Of a DNA stretch of 64,000 bases, positions 36,491 to 49,260 are shown piece by piece. Position numbers and translations under genes: made by a program. The notes under the pieces are model-generated. The model did not search any database and was not told the DNA's origin. It saw only the letters and a program-made list of their open reading frames with translations. Within the stretch, counting starts at the first letter, position 1. Each line of letters starts with the position of its first letter. The DNA is from Nymphaea colorata (lineage: Eukaryota > Streptophyta > Magnoliopsida > Nymphaeales > Nymphaeaceae): contig NC_045144.1 of assembly GCF_008831285.2 (NCBI RefSeq), positions 11,015,672 to 11,079,671 of the forward strand, read 5' to 3'.

Positions 36491-39400
36491 CCACATATTG
36501 TTTACAAGGACGCAAATGAGAACTAAAAATTATGTGATAACACAACTTCATGATGCGTTTTATGATACACTCAAGTAAAAATGTGTTTACAAGGATGCAA
36601 TAAACAATTAAAAAAATTAAATGCAACCACAACACAATATTGAGTGCACGAAGTAGATTGAGAGCTTGCAAATGTAGGATCCATCTTAAAATACAAAACA
36701 ATAAAATTGTGTTTACAAGGATGCGATAAGAGCTCGAAAAATCTAAAAATCTAACAACAACACTGTATGAACTAGTTTTACGATGAAAAGGCGTTTACTA
36801 GGAGGAAATAATCAACCAAAGAAAAAATCATGTGGTCATGCAACTGCAGGATTTATTTTACGATACACTCAAATAAAATCATGTTTATAGGACGCGATAG
36901 ACACAAAAAATCATGTGATAATGCAACTACATGATTCATAATTCAACTTCATGATTCCTTTTATAAGCACTAGAAATAATTAAATGCAACGATATTGTAT
37001 TGACTGAATTTGCAATTAAAAGATGTTTACAAAGCGGCAATAAGCAGCTAGATAAAATAGATTGTGATAATGCAACTATAGGGTCCATTTTACGATACAC
37101 TCAAATAAAATCATGTTTACAAAGATGAGATAAACACAAGAATCATGCAACAATGCAATTGTAGGATTCGTTTTACTATACACACAAGTAAAAGCATGTT
37201 TCTATGGATGCAATAAGCACCTAGAAAAATTAAATGTGGCTCGACACTATATGGACTGGTTTTATGGTAAAAAGACATTTACCAAGAGGAGATAAGCAGG
37301 GCAAAAATCAAGTGATAACTCAACTACAAGATTCGTTTTACGACACACAAACAAAATCCTATATACAAGGATGCGATAAGAACTAAAAATCATGCCATAA
37401 TGCAATTTCATGATTCATTTTACAATACACTCAAATAAAATCATGTTTACAAGGATGCAATAAACACTCGAAAAAATTAAATGCGATGAGGACACTGTAT
37501 TGACTGGACAAAGTAGGCTGAGATAACACAAATGTAGGATTTGTTTTGTGATACAAAGCAATAAAATCATGTGACAATACCAATGCAGGATTCATTTTAG
37601 GATACAGTCAAGTGAAGTCTTGTTTACAAGGACGTGATAAGCACCCAGAAAAATCAAATGCGACAAAGACACCATATGGAATGCTTTTACGATAAAGAAA
37701 CATTTACCAAGAGGCGATAAGTAGTCAGGAAAAAATCATGTGATTACGCAATTGCAAGATTTATTTTACGATACACTCAAATGATGTCCTATTTACAAGG
37801 ACATGATAAGAACTAAAAATCGTGCAATAATGCAACTTCATGATTCATTTTACGATACACTAAAGTAAAATCATGTTAGAAGGATGCGATAAACACTAGG
37901 AAAAATTAAATGTGACAATGACACTATATTGACTGGAGAAAGAAGATTGAGATAACGCAAATTCAGGATTTGTTTTACGATACAAAGCAATAAAATTGTG
38001 TTTACAAAGACATGATAAATACTCTTAAGAACTAAACACGACAATGACACTGTATGGATTGGTTATACGATAGAAAGACATTTACTAAGGGGTGATAAGG
38101 AGTCATTCAAAAAATCATGTGATAAAACCTTTGCAGGATTCATTTTACGATACACTCAAAGGAAGTATTGTTTACAAGGACGTGATAAGCACTTAGAAAA
38201 ATCAAATATGACAAAAGCACCATATTGACTGATTTTACAATAAAGAGACATTCACTAAGAGGTGATAAGCAGTCAGGCAAAAAATTGTGTGATAACGCAA
38301 CTACAAGATTGGTTTTACGATACACTAAAACGAAATCCTGTTTAGAAGGACACAATAAGAACTAAATATCATGCGATAATGCAACTTCATGATTCATTTT
38401 TACAACACATTCAAGTAAAATCGTGTTTACAAGGATGCAATACTAACTTTGAAAAATTAAATGTGACGACACTGTATTGACATGACAGAGCAGATTGACA
38501 TAATGCAAATGTAGGATTTGTTTTACGATACAAAGCAATAAAATCATGTTTAAAAGGATGCAATAAGGACTCAGAAAACTAAATGCGGCAACGACATTGT
38601 ATGAACTGGTTATCTTGTCTACAAGGATGTGAAAAACACCCAAAAAAATCAAATGCAACAAAAACACCATATGGACTGTTTTTATGACAAAGAGATGTTT
38701 ACTAAGAGGTGATAAACAGTCAGACAAAAAATCTGACGCAACTATAGAATTTGTTTTACAGTACACTCAAACGAAATTCTGTTTACAAGAACACGATAAA
38801 AACTAAAAATCATGCGATAATGCAACTTCATGATTCGTTGTATGATCCACTCAAGTTAAATCGTATTTACAATGATGCGACAAACACTAGGAAAAATTAA
38901 AAGGGATGACATTGTATTCATTGGACAAATAGATTGAGGTAACACAAATGCATGATTTGTTTTATGATACAAAGCAATAAAATCGTGTTCATAAGGACAC
39001 AATAAGCAAAAACTAAACGTGATAACAACATTGTATGGACTAGTTTTACGATAAAAAAGCATTTACTAAAGGGTGATAAGGAGTTGGTCAAAAAATCATG
39101 CAATAACATGATTGCAGGATTCATTTTAGGATACACCCAAATGAAGTCTTGTGTACAAGTAGTGATAAACATCTACAAAAATCAAATGTGACAAAGACAC
39201 CATATGGACAGGTTTTACGATAAAGAGACGTTTACCAAGAGGCAATAAGCAGTCAGGCAAAAAATCGTGTGATAACGCAAGTACAGAATTCATTTTATAT
39301 GAAATCCTATTTTCAAGGATGCAATAAGAACTACAAATCATTCAATAACAAAACTTCATGATTTACGATACACTCTAGTAAAATCGTGCTTACAAGGATG

Positions 39401-40250
39401 CAATAAACAGTTGAAAAAATTAAATACGACAATGACCCCGTATTGACTTGACAAAGTAGATTCAGATAACTCAAATGCATGATTTGTTTTACGATACAAA
39501 GCAATAAAATTCTATCTACAAGGACATGCTAAGCACTAGAAAAACCAAAATGCGACAACGACATTATATGGATAAGTTTTACGATAAAAAGGTATTTAGT
39601 AAGGGGTGATAAGGAGTCGGTCAAAAAATCATGCGATAACATGATTGTCGGATTCATTGTAGGATACAATCAAATGAAGTCTTGTTTACAGGGACATGAT
39701 AAGCACACAGAAAAGTCAAATGCAGCAAAGACACCATATGGACAGACTTTATGATAAAGAGACGTTTACTAAGAGGTGATAATGGGCAAAAAATCATGTG
39801 ACAACACAACTACAGGATTCATTTTACGATACATTCAAATGAAATCCTATTTACAAGGACACAATAAGAACTAAAAATCATCTGATAAGCACTCAAAAAA
39901 AGTAAATGCGACAATGACACTATATGGACTGGTTCCATGATAAAATGACATTTACTAAGGGGTGATAAGGAGTCAGTCAAAAATCATGCAATAATATAAT
40001 TGCAGGACTCATTATAGGATACACTCAAATGAAGTCTTGTTTACAAGGATGTGATAAGCACCCAAAAAAATCAAATGCGACAAAGACACCCTATAGACTG
40101 TTTTTATGATAACAAGACGTTTACTAAGAGGCGATAAGTAGTCAAGAAAAAAATTATGTGATAATGCAACTACATGATTTGTTTTATAATATACTCAAAT
40201 AAAATCCTATTTACAAGGATGTGAGAACTAAAAAATGTAGGATAATGCAA
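36491..40250 (+). repeat. Satellite array, block 2 (forward), with higher-order repeats
   Basis: Same satellite as block 1. From about 37.2 to 39.9 kb, full units alternate with a deleted variant in which gtattgactgga runs straight into caaagtaga. These junctions lie at about 37500, 37930, 38478, 38918 and 39443. Associated variants tacaaagcaataaaat and caaagacaccatatgg keep the same order, forming a higher-order unit of about 430-550 bp. Confidence 0.85.
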
Positions 40251-43200
40251 CTCCATGAATGTCTTTCTATCGTAAAACCAGTCCATATAGTGTCATTGAT
40301 GTTTTTAATTTTTTTGAGTACTCACCGCATCATTATAAAAATAGTTTTATTTGAGTGTACTGTAAAACAAATCCTGCAGTTGCATTATCATAATCTATTT
40401 TGTTCGACTACTTATTGCCTATCAATAAACACTTTTTATTGTAAAACCATTCTATATAGTATAATGTAAACACAAATTTTTATTGCATTTCAAGTGCCTC
40501 TCACATCCTTGTCCTCACGATTTTACTTGAGTGTGTCATAAAGTGAATACTGCAGTTGTGTTATCATAAAGCACATAGTGCAGTTGCATCACCGTAAAGC
40601 GAATCATGAACTTGCATTATCTTATGATTTTTTGTACTTATCATGTCCTTGTTAACATGATTTTATTGGATTGTATTGTAAAGCAAATCCTATAGTTGTG
40701 TTTTTGAACAATTTTTTGTTTTTATTGTGTCCTTATGAACATGATTTTATTTGCGTGTATCGTATAATGAATCATATAGTTGCATTATTGGAATCTGTTT
40801 TGTTTGATTGATTATCGCCTCTTAGTAAATGCCTTTTTATTATAAAGCTAGTCCATGTAGTGTCATTGTCATATCTAATTTTTCTATGTGCTTATCATGT
40901 TCTTGTAAAGATAATTTTGTTTGAGTGTATCATAAAACGAGTCCTCCAGTTGCGTTATCATAATCTATTTTGTCTAGCTCCTTATCACATATTAGAAAAC
41001 ATCTTTTTATCATAATCTATTGTGCATCTAATTTTTTTGATCGCATATTGCATCCTTATAAACACGATTTTGTTTGAGTGTATCGTAAAACAAATGATGC
41101 TATTGCATTATCGCATGATTTTTTGTTCATACAATTTCTTTATCACAATTTGTTTTGTCTAACTCCTTATTGACTCTTTGTAAATGCCTTTTTATAAAAA
41201 AGCCAGACCATATAGTGTCGTAGTCGCATTTAATACTTTCGAGTGCTTATCGCGTCAATGTAAACACGATTTTACTTGAGTGTACCGCTCAAGAATCTTG
41301 CAGTTGCATTATCGCGTGATTTTTTCTGCCTATTGCATCCTTGTAATCATGATTTTATTAGAGTGTATCATATAATGAAACATGCAATTGTGTTATCATA
41401 ATCTATTTTGCTCGACTGCTTATCACCTCTTAAAAAATGCATTTTTATCACAAATCAGTCCATACAATGTTGTTGTTGCATTTATTTTTTTCAAGTGCTT
41501 ATCGCATCCTTGTAAACACGATTTTTTTGAGTGCATCATAAAACAAATCACACAGTTGCATTATTATAATCTGTTTTGTCTGACTACTTATTGCCTCTTA
41601 GTAATTGCCTTTTATCGTAAAACCAATCCATACATTGCGATTGTCTTATTTAATTTTTTTGAGTGCTTTTCAAATCCTTGTAAATAGGATTTTATTTGAA
41701 ACGAATCCTGTAGTTGTGTTATTGCAATCTGTGTTGTCTGACTCCTTATAAGCTCTTAGTAAACACCTTTCAATCATCAAACCAGTCCATATAGTGTCAT
41801 TGTCACATTTAATTTTTATGAGCGCTTATAACGCCCTTATAGGCATGATTTTATTTAAGTGTATCACAAAACAAATCCTGTAGTGGTGCTATCACACTCT
41901 ACTTTGTCTGACTGATTTCCTCTTCGTAAATGCCTTTTTATAGTAAACCAGTCATACAGTGTTGTTGCTTTTAATTTTTTGAGTGCTTATCACGCCCTTG
42001 TAAGAATGATTTTAGTAGACTATAAGGTAAAATGAATCTTGTAGTTGCGTTATCACAATCTATTTTGTTCGACTGCTTATCGCCTCTTAACAAACACTTT
42101 TTAATCATAAAATAAGTCCATATAATGTATCATAAATGTATTTTTTATTGCATTTAATTTTTTTAGCATCTATCGCATCATTGTAAACCTGATTTTACTT
42201 GAGTGTGTCGTAAAGTGAAAAGCGTAGTTGCGTCATCAAAAAATGAATCATGAACTAGCGTTATCGGACAATTTTTCGTGCTTAGCGCGTCCTTGTTAAC
42301 ACGATTTTATTTGATTGTATCAAAAAGTGAATCATGCAGTTGCCTTATTGTAAAACCGGTTCATATAGAGTCATTGTCGCATTTAATTTTTTTGAGTGCT
42401 TATTAGGTCCTTGTAAACACGATGTTGTTTTAGTGTATAGTAAAACAAATCCTACAATTGTGTTATTGCATGATTTTTTGTATGACTTCTTGTCACCTCT
42501 TTGTGAATGACTTTTTATCGTCAAACCAATACATGTAGTGTCGTAGTCACATTTAATTTTTTTGAGTCCTTATTGTGTCCTTGTATACATATATCTTAAA
42601 ACAATTTCTGCAGTTATGTTATCACAATCACAATCTATTATGTCCAACTGCTTATTGCCTCTTCGTAAAGGCCTTTCTATCATAATACCAATCCATATAG
42701 CGTCATTATCGCATTGAATTTTTTTGAGTGCTTTTTATGTCTTTGAAAAGCATGATTTTATTTGGTTGCATCTTAAAATAAATCCTGCAGTTTGCTTTAT
42801 AGCAATCTATTTTGCCTGTCTGCTTATCACTTCAAAGTAATGCTATCATAAAACCAGTCCTGACATTGTTGTAGCAGTATTTAAAATTTTTGAGTCCTTA
42901 TCAAGTATCCTAAAATGAATTTTGCAGTTGCGTTATCGCAATCTGTTTTGTTTGACTACTTATTGCCTCTTAGAAAATGTCTTTTCATTGTAAAACCAAT
43001 CCATACAGTGTCGTTGTTGCCTTAATTTTTTCAGCTGCTTATCGCGTCCTTATAAGCACGATTTTACTTGAATGTATTGTAAAACGAATCCTATAGTTGT
43101 GTTATCCCTTTTTTTTTTTGTGCTTATTGTGTCTTTGTAAACATGATTTTATTTGAGTGTATCATAAAACAAATCTTAAAGTTGATTTATCGCAATCTAT

Positions 43201-46200
43201 TTTGTCCGATTGCTTATTGCTTGTTAGTAAAGAACTTTTTATCATAAAACCAGTCCATACAATCTCATCATCGCATTTAATTTGTTTGAGTCCTTATTAT
43301 ATCATTGTAAACATAATTTTATTAGTGTATCGTAAAATGTATCATGCAGTTGCGTTATCGCAATTTGTTATGTGTGACTGTTTATTGCCTCTTAGTTAAA
43401 ACCTTTTTATTGTAAAACTATTCCATATAATGTCATTGTAGCATTTATTTTTTTCAAGTCTTATCATGTCCTTGTTAACATGATTTTATTAGAGTGTATC
43501 GTAAAACAAATTTGTTATTGTGTTATCGCAATCTGTTTTGTTCGACTGTTATTGCATCTTAGTCAACACCTTTTTATCACAAAACCAGCCCATACAGTGT
43601 CATTACATTTAATATTTTCGAGTGCTTATTGCCTCCTTAAAAACTGGATTTTACTAGAGTATACCATAAAATGAATCCTATGGTTGTGTTATGGCACAAC
43701 TTTTTGTTTTTATGGTGTCCATGTAAACATGATTTTTTTAGTATATCATAAAACAAATGTTGTTGTTGCTTATCGAAAATTGTATTGTTTGACTGCTTAT
43801 CGCCTCATATTAAATGCCTTTTTATAATAAAAGCAGTCCATACAATGTCACTATCACGTTTGATTTTTCCAAGTGCTTATGGTTGCATTGTGAACACGAT
43901 TTTATTTGAGTGTATTCTAAAATAAATCATGTAGTTGTGTTATCGCAATCTGTTTTTTCCAACTGTTTATCACCTCTTAGTAAATAACTTTTTATCGTAA
44001 AGCCTATCCACATTGTGTCATCGTTGAATTTAATTTTTTCAAGTGCTTATTGTGTCCTTGCAAACATGATTTTATTTGAATGTATCCTAAAGCGAAGTCT
44101 GCAAGTGTGTTATTGCAATATGCTTTGTCAGACTACTTATCGCCTCTTAGTAAATGTCATTTTATTGTAAAACTAGTCCATACAATGTCGTTGCGACATT
44201 TAATTTTTTTTCGAGTGCTTATTACCTCCTTGTAAATACGATTTTTCTTGAGTGTTAAGTAAAATGAATCCTATAGTTGCATCATCACACAATTTTTTAT
44301 GCTTGTCATGTTCTTGTAAACTGATCTTTTTTTTAATGTATCATTAAATGAATCATGCAGTTATGTTATCGCAATCTGTTTTGTCCAACTACTTATCCCC
44401 TCTCAATAAAAACATTTTTATCAAAAAACCTATCCATCTAGTTTCGTTGTCGCATTTAATTTTTTGAAGTTCTTATCACGTCCATGTAAACACGATTTTA
44501 ATTGAGTGTACACTAAAATAAATCCCGCAATTGCATTACCATAATCTGTTTTATTCAACTATTGATCATCGCTTAGTAAATGCCTTTTTATCGTAAAACT
44601 AATCTTACAGTGTCATTGTTGTGTTTAACTTTTTCGAGTGCTTATCAGGTCCCAATAAACACAATTTTATTTGAGTATACTAGAAAATAAATCCTGTAGT
44701 TGCATTATCGCGTGAATGTATCCTAAAATGATTTTATTCGAGTGTATCCTAAAATGAATCCTGTAGTTGCATTATTGCAATCGGCTTTGTCCGACTGCCT
44801 GTTGCCTCTTAGTAAAGAGTTTTAAATGTAAAACAAGTTCATAGAGTGTCGTGGTCGCATCATAAAATGAATTTTGTAGTTGTGTTATCACAATCAATTT
44901 TGTTTGACTACTTATCACCTCTTAGTACACGACTTTTTATCATAAAACCAGTCCATACAGTATTGTATATTTGATTTTTTTCGAGTCTTTCTCATGTCAT
45001 TTTAAATACAATTTTATTTGAGTGTATCTTAAAACGAATTTTGAAGTTGCGTTATTGCAATATGTTTCGTCTAACTGCTTATTGCCTCTCAGTAAACACC
45101 TTTTTATTGTAAAACTAGTCCACATAGTGTCATTGTCACTCTTAATTTTTTCGACTGCTTATCACTTCCTTATAAGCGTGATTTTACTTTAGTGTTTCAT
45201 AAAACGGAACCTATAGTTGCATTATCTCACGATTTTTTTGCTTATTGCGTCTGATTTCATACGAGTGTATCATAAAATAAATTCTGCAGTTGTGTTATCA
45301 CAATTTGTTTTGTTCGATTGCTTAGTACTTTTTAATAAAGAATTTTTATCGTGAACCAATCCATGTAATGTCGTCGTCGCATTTGATTTCTTCGAGTTTT
45401 GATTGTGTCATTATACACATGATTTTATTTGAGTGTACCGTAAAACGAATCGTGCACTTGTGTTATCACAATTTATTTTGTGCGACTACATATTGCCTCT
45501 TAGTAAACACATTTTTTCCATAAAAACCAGTCCATGTGGTGTCGTTGTCGTATTTAAATTTTATGAGTGCTTATCACGTTCTCGTTAACATGATTTTATT
45601 TGAGTGTATTGTAAAATGAATCTTGTAGTTATGTTATTTCAATTTTTTTTTCTGACTGTTATTGTCTCTTAGTAAATGCCTTTTTATCATAAAACTAGTC
45701 CAAACAATGTCGTTGCATTCAATTTTTCTAAGTGCTTATCGCCTCCTTGAAAACTTGATTTTTCTTGAGTATACTGTAAAACAAATGCTATGGTTGCTTT
45801 ATGGCATGCTTTTTTGTTCTTATCGCATCCTTGTAAAGTTGATTTTGTTTGAGTGTAAACAAATGATGCTGCTGCTTTTTTGAAAATTGTATTGTCTGAT
45901 TGCTATCGCCTCTTAGTAAATACCTTTTTATCATAAAACCAATTCATACAATGTCGATTGTCACATTTAATTTTTTTCAAGTGCTTATCATGGCCTTGTG
46001 AACACATTTTGTTTGAGTGTATTGTAAAATGAATTATGCAATTGCATTATTACAAGTTGTTTTGTCCAACTACTTATCAGCTCTTAGTAAATGCCTTTTT
46101 ATCACAAAACTAGTTCATACTATGTCGTTGTTATATTTAATTTTTTTGAGTGGTTATCGCATCCGTATAAAGACGATTTTATTTAAGTGTGTACTAAAAT

Positions 46201-47587
46201 GAATCTTACAGGTATGTTATCATAATATGCTTTGTCCGATTGCTTATCACTTCTTAATAGATGCCATTTAATCGTAAAACCAGTCCATATAATGTCATTG
46301 TTGCATTTAATTTTTTTGAGTGCCTCACATCCTTGTCAACCCAATTTTACTTGAGTGTATCATAAAATGAATCCTACAATTACATCATCAAAGGATGTTT
46401 TATGGTTATCATATCCTTGAAGACATGATTTTTTTAGTGTATTGTTTAACAAATCTTGCAGCTATGTTATTGCAGTTTGTTTTGTCCGACTGCCTATCCC
46501 CTCTCAATAAAAGCCTTTTTATTTACAAGCCTACCCATACAGTCTCGTTGTTGCATTTAATTTTTTTGAGTGCTTATTGTGTCCATGTAAACATGATTTT
46601 ATTTAAGTGCATACTAAAACTGATCCTACAATTATGCTATCAGAATTTGTTTTGTCCGACTACTTATCATCTCTTAGAGAACGCTTTTTTATTGTAAAAC
46701 CAGTCCATACTATCATTGTCGCATTTAACTTTTTCAAATGCATATCACGACCTAGTTAACACGATTTTATTTGAGTGTATCATTAAATAGATCCAGCAGT
46801 TGCATTATCACATGAATTTTTGGGCTTATTGCTTCTTTGTAAACATGAATTAATTTGAGTATCGTAAAATGAATCATGCAGTACCATTATCGCAATTTGC
46901 TTTGTCCAATTACTTATTTTTTTTGTAGTAAATGCCTTTTTATCATAAAACAAGTCGATATAGTGTTGTTGTCGCAATTTATTTTTTTGAGTGCTTATCA
47001 CATCCTTTTAAACATGATTTTATTTGAGTGTCTTGCAGAACGAATACTATAGTTGCATTATCACAATCTGTTTTGTCCAACTAATTATTGACTCTTAATA
47101 AATGCCCTTTTATCGCCAAACCAATCCATACAGTGTCATTGTTGCATTCAATTTTTCTAAATGCTTATCGCATCCTTGAAAACATGATTTTATTGAAGTG
47201 TATTGTAAAACAAATCCTTTAGTTCCGTTACCGTAATCTGTTTTGTTCGGCTGCATATCACCTCTTAGTAAATGCCTTTTTTTTTTTTGCAAAACCAGTC
47301 CATACAGTGTCGTTGTTGCATTTAATTTATCTAAGTGCCTATTGACTCATTGAAAGCATGATTTTACTTGAGTCTATTGTAAAAAGAATCCTGTAGTTGT
47401 GTAGCCACACAATTTTTTGTTCTTATCGTAGCCTTGTGAACACATTTGTATTTGAGTGTATTGTAAAGCAAATCATGCAGTTGTATTATTACAATATGTT
47501 TTGTCCGACTGCCTTTTTATCGTAAAACCAGTCCATACTATGTTGTTGTCGCATTTAAATTTTTTGAGTCTTTATCATGTCCTTGTA
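40251..47587 (-). repeat. Satellite array, block 3 (inverted)
   Basis: All markers appear as reverse complements from 40251 (tatcgtaaaaccagtccatatag) to 47587. About 40 units, mostly near 171 bp or near 255 bp. The many 60-100-codon plus frames here share CLSPLSK-, LIFLSAYR- and ILFECI-type phrases because the unit is divisible by three; they are not genes. Confidence 0.88.
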
Positions 47588-48165
47588 AACAGTATGGACT
47601 GGTTTTACGATAAAAAAGTATTTACTAAGAGGTGATAAATAGTGAGACAAAACAAATTGCGATAATACAACTACAAGATTCATTTTACGATATTTTCAAA
47701 TGAAATTGTGTTTACAAGGACACAGTAAGCACTCAAAAAGATTAAAAACAACAACTACACTATATGGCTGGTTTTACGATAAAATGTCATCTAATAAGAG
47801 GCAAGAAGCAGTCTGACAAAGCAGATTGTGATTATGCAACTGCAATATTCATTTTACTAAACACTCCCGTAAAATCAAGTACATGATAAGATCGTAAAAA
47901 TTAAAAGTGACACCAACACTGTATAAATTGGTTTTACCATAAAAAGGAATTTACTAAGTGGTGTTAAGCAATTAGACAAAACAGATTGCGCTAACGCAAC
48001 GGTAGGATTTGTTTTACGATATATTTAAATAAAATCATGTTCACAAGGAAGGGATAAACATAAAAAAATGGTACAATAACGTTGCTGCAAGATTCGTTTT
48101 ACAATACACTAAAGTGAAATCTTGTTTACACAGATGGGTTAAGCACTCAAAAAAAGTAAATGCGA
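47588..48165 (+). repeat. Satellite array, block 4a (forward)
   Basis: The orientation flips back within the phrase ccttgtaaac/agtatggactgg at 47587/47588. The block continues to 48165, where a GC-richer insertion interrupts a unit after gcgacaac. Confidence 0.85.
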
Positions 48166-49260
48166 CAACTAAGCCTAGGCACTGGGCTGGGTACCCGATA
48201 ACCGGCCCGACTCGTGCCCGGACCTGGGTACCAAAAAATCATTTATTGGGCTAGCCTTATAGGGCCTAGCCTGGCCAGGTACTTTAATGGGTCGGGCTTG
48301 GGCATGAAACGGTACCCGTCGAGGGCCTGAGAAGCCCGATGACAAATAAAAATATATATTTTTTTCAAAAGAGGTAATTTAGGTTAGGGACTTAGGGTTT
48401 ATTTCATTTCAACATTTGTATTTCTATTTCGTTCTCCTCTGCGGCTAAGAGACTCTGACTGCCTCCTCCCCATCAACTATCGCCTATCAGTGGCTGTGCC
48501 GAGTGCCGAATGCCGCTTTGCCATCAACGTCGCTGCCGTAACTGCCTCACCATCATCGCTGCTGTTGACTGCTATCAAGCAGATCATTTCGCCCCGTCGA
48601 AGGGGGGTTTTTTAGAAACCCAATTTCAACCGCTCGATTTACTGCAAAGAATTTAGATGCAACACTTTTGAATATTTGCATTTTCTTCTTCTTTCTTCAT
48701 GACCACGGTGTAAGAACATCCATCTACTCCTTTCTCCACCATGGCAACACAGAAAAGGAAAATCAGACTCAGAAGCTAAGATCAGAGCAACACTCTCTTC
48801 CCAAACAAGATCGTCCGAAACGAAGGTAGCCGAAGCTCGTGATTTCAAGAATTCTAGAAAAAGGGGGCGAAAACAAGGTAAAGCAAGATCGGTGTACCTG
48901 GGAGATCATCAGGATCTCCAACATGTTTAATAGTTGAGGCCATGGGTTGGTCGCCGTGGCGGCGAGGACCAAGATGATGAGGATGAGGAGAGGAGGGAGT
49001 AGAGGAAAGGGCAGTTTCATCATATTTGGGATTGCCAGGCAACAGACCTTGGTATGTGCTTGATGGTATCGTTTTGATGAAGATGGACACACTATTATTA
49101 TGGGACCGTCAATATTCGGGCCGGGTCAGGTCACATGCATAAGTTCAAGCCCGAGGCCCGATATTTTGTCGGCCAGGTCTGGCCTGGTTAGAAATGGGTT
49201 TGGCCTCAGGTTGGCTCGATAGCATTATAGGGCTTAAATTTGGCCACTTTTTTTGGTTTG
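48166..49260. mobile_element. GC-richer insertion in the satellite, hAT-like, with captured gene-like core
   Basis: The left end begins taagcctaggcactgggctg and runs into many ggcccg/gggtaccc words. The right end mirrors this with ggccagg/ggcccga words (about 49110-49230). The satellite unit resumes at tatatggaatggttttacg. Such GC-rich subterminal repeats occur in a group of plant hAT elements, but no clean TIR or target duplication could be fixed. The centre (48400-49090) looks like host exon sequence. Confidence 0.55.
48769..49092 (-). pseudogene. Captured gene fragment inside the insertion (unrecognised)
   Basis: A minus-strand frame of 107 codons. From an internal Met at about residue 25 it reads like a signal peptide (MKLPFPLLPPLLILIILVLA, then ATATNPWPQ). 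A donor-like cca|ggtaca occurs near 48897. Two frames overlap here, and only the one with the signal-like segment looks protein-like. Family unknown. It could be a first exon picked up by the element. Confidence 0.3.
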
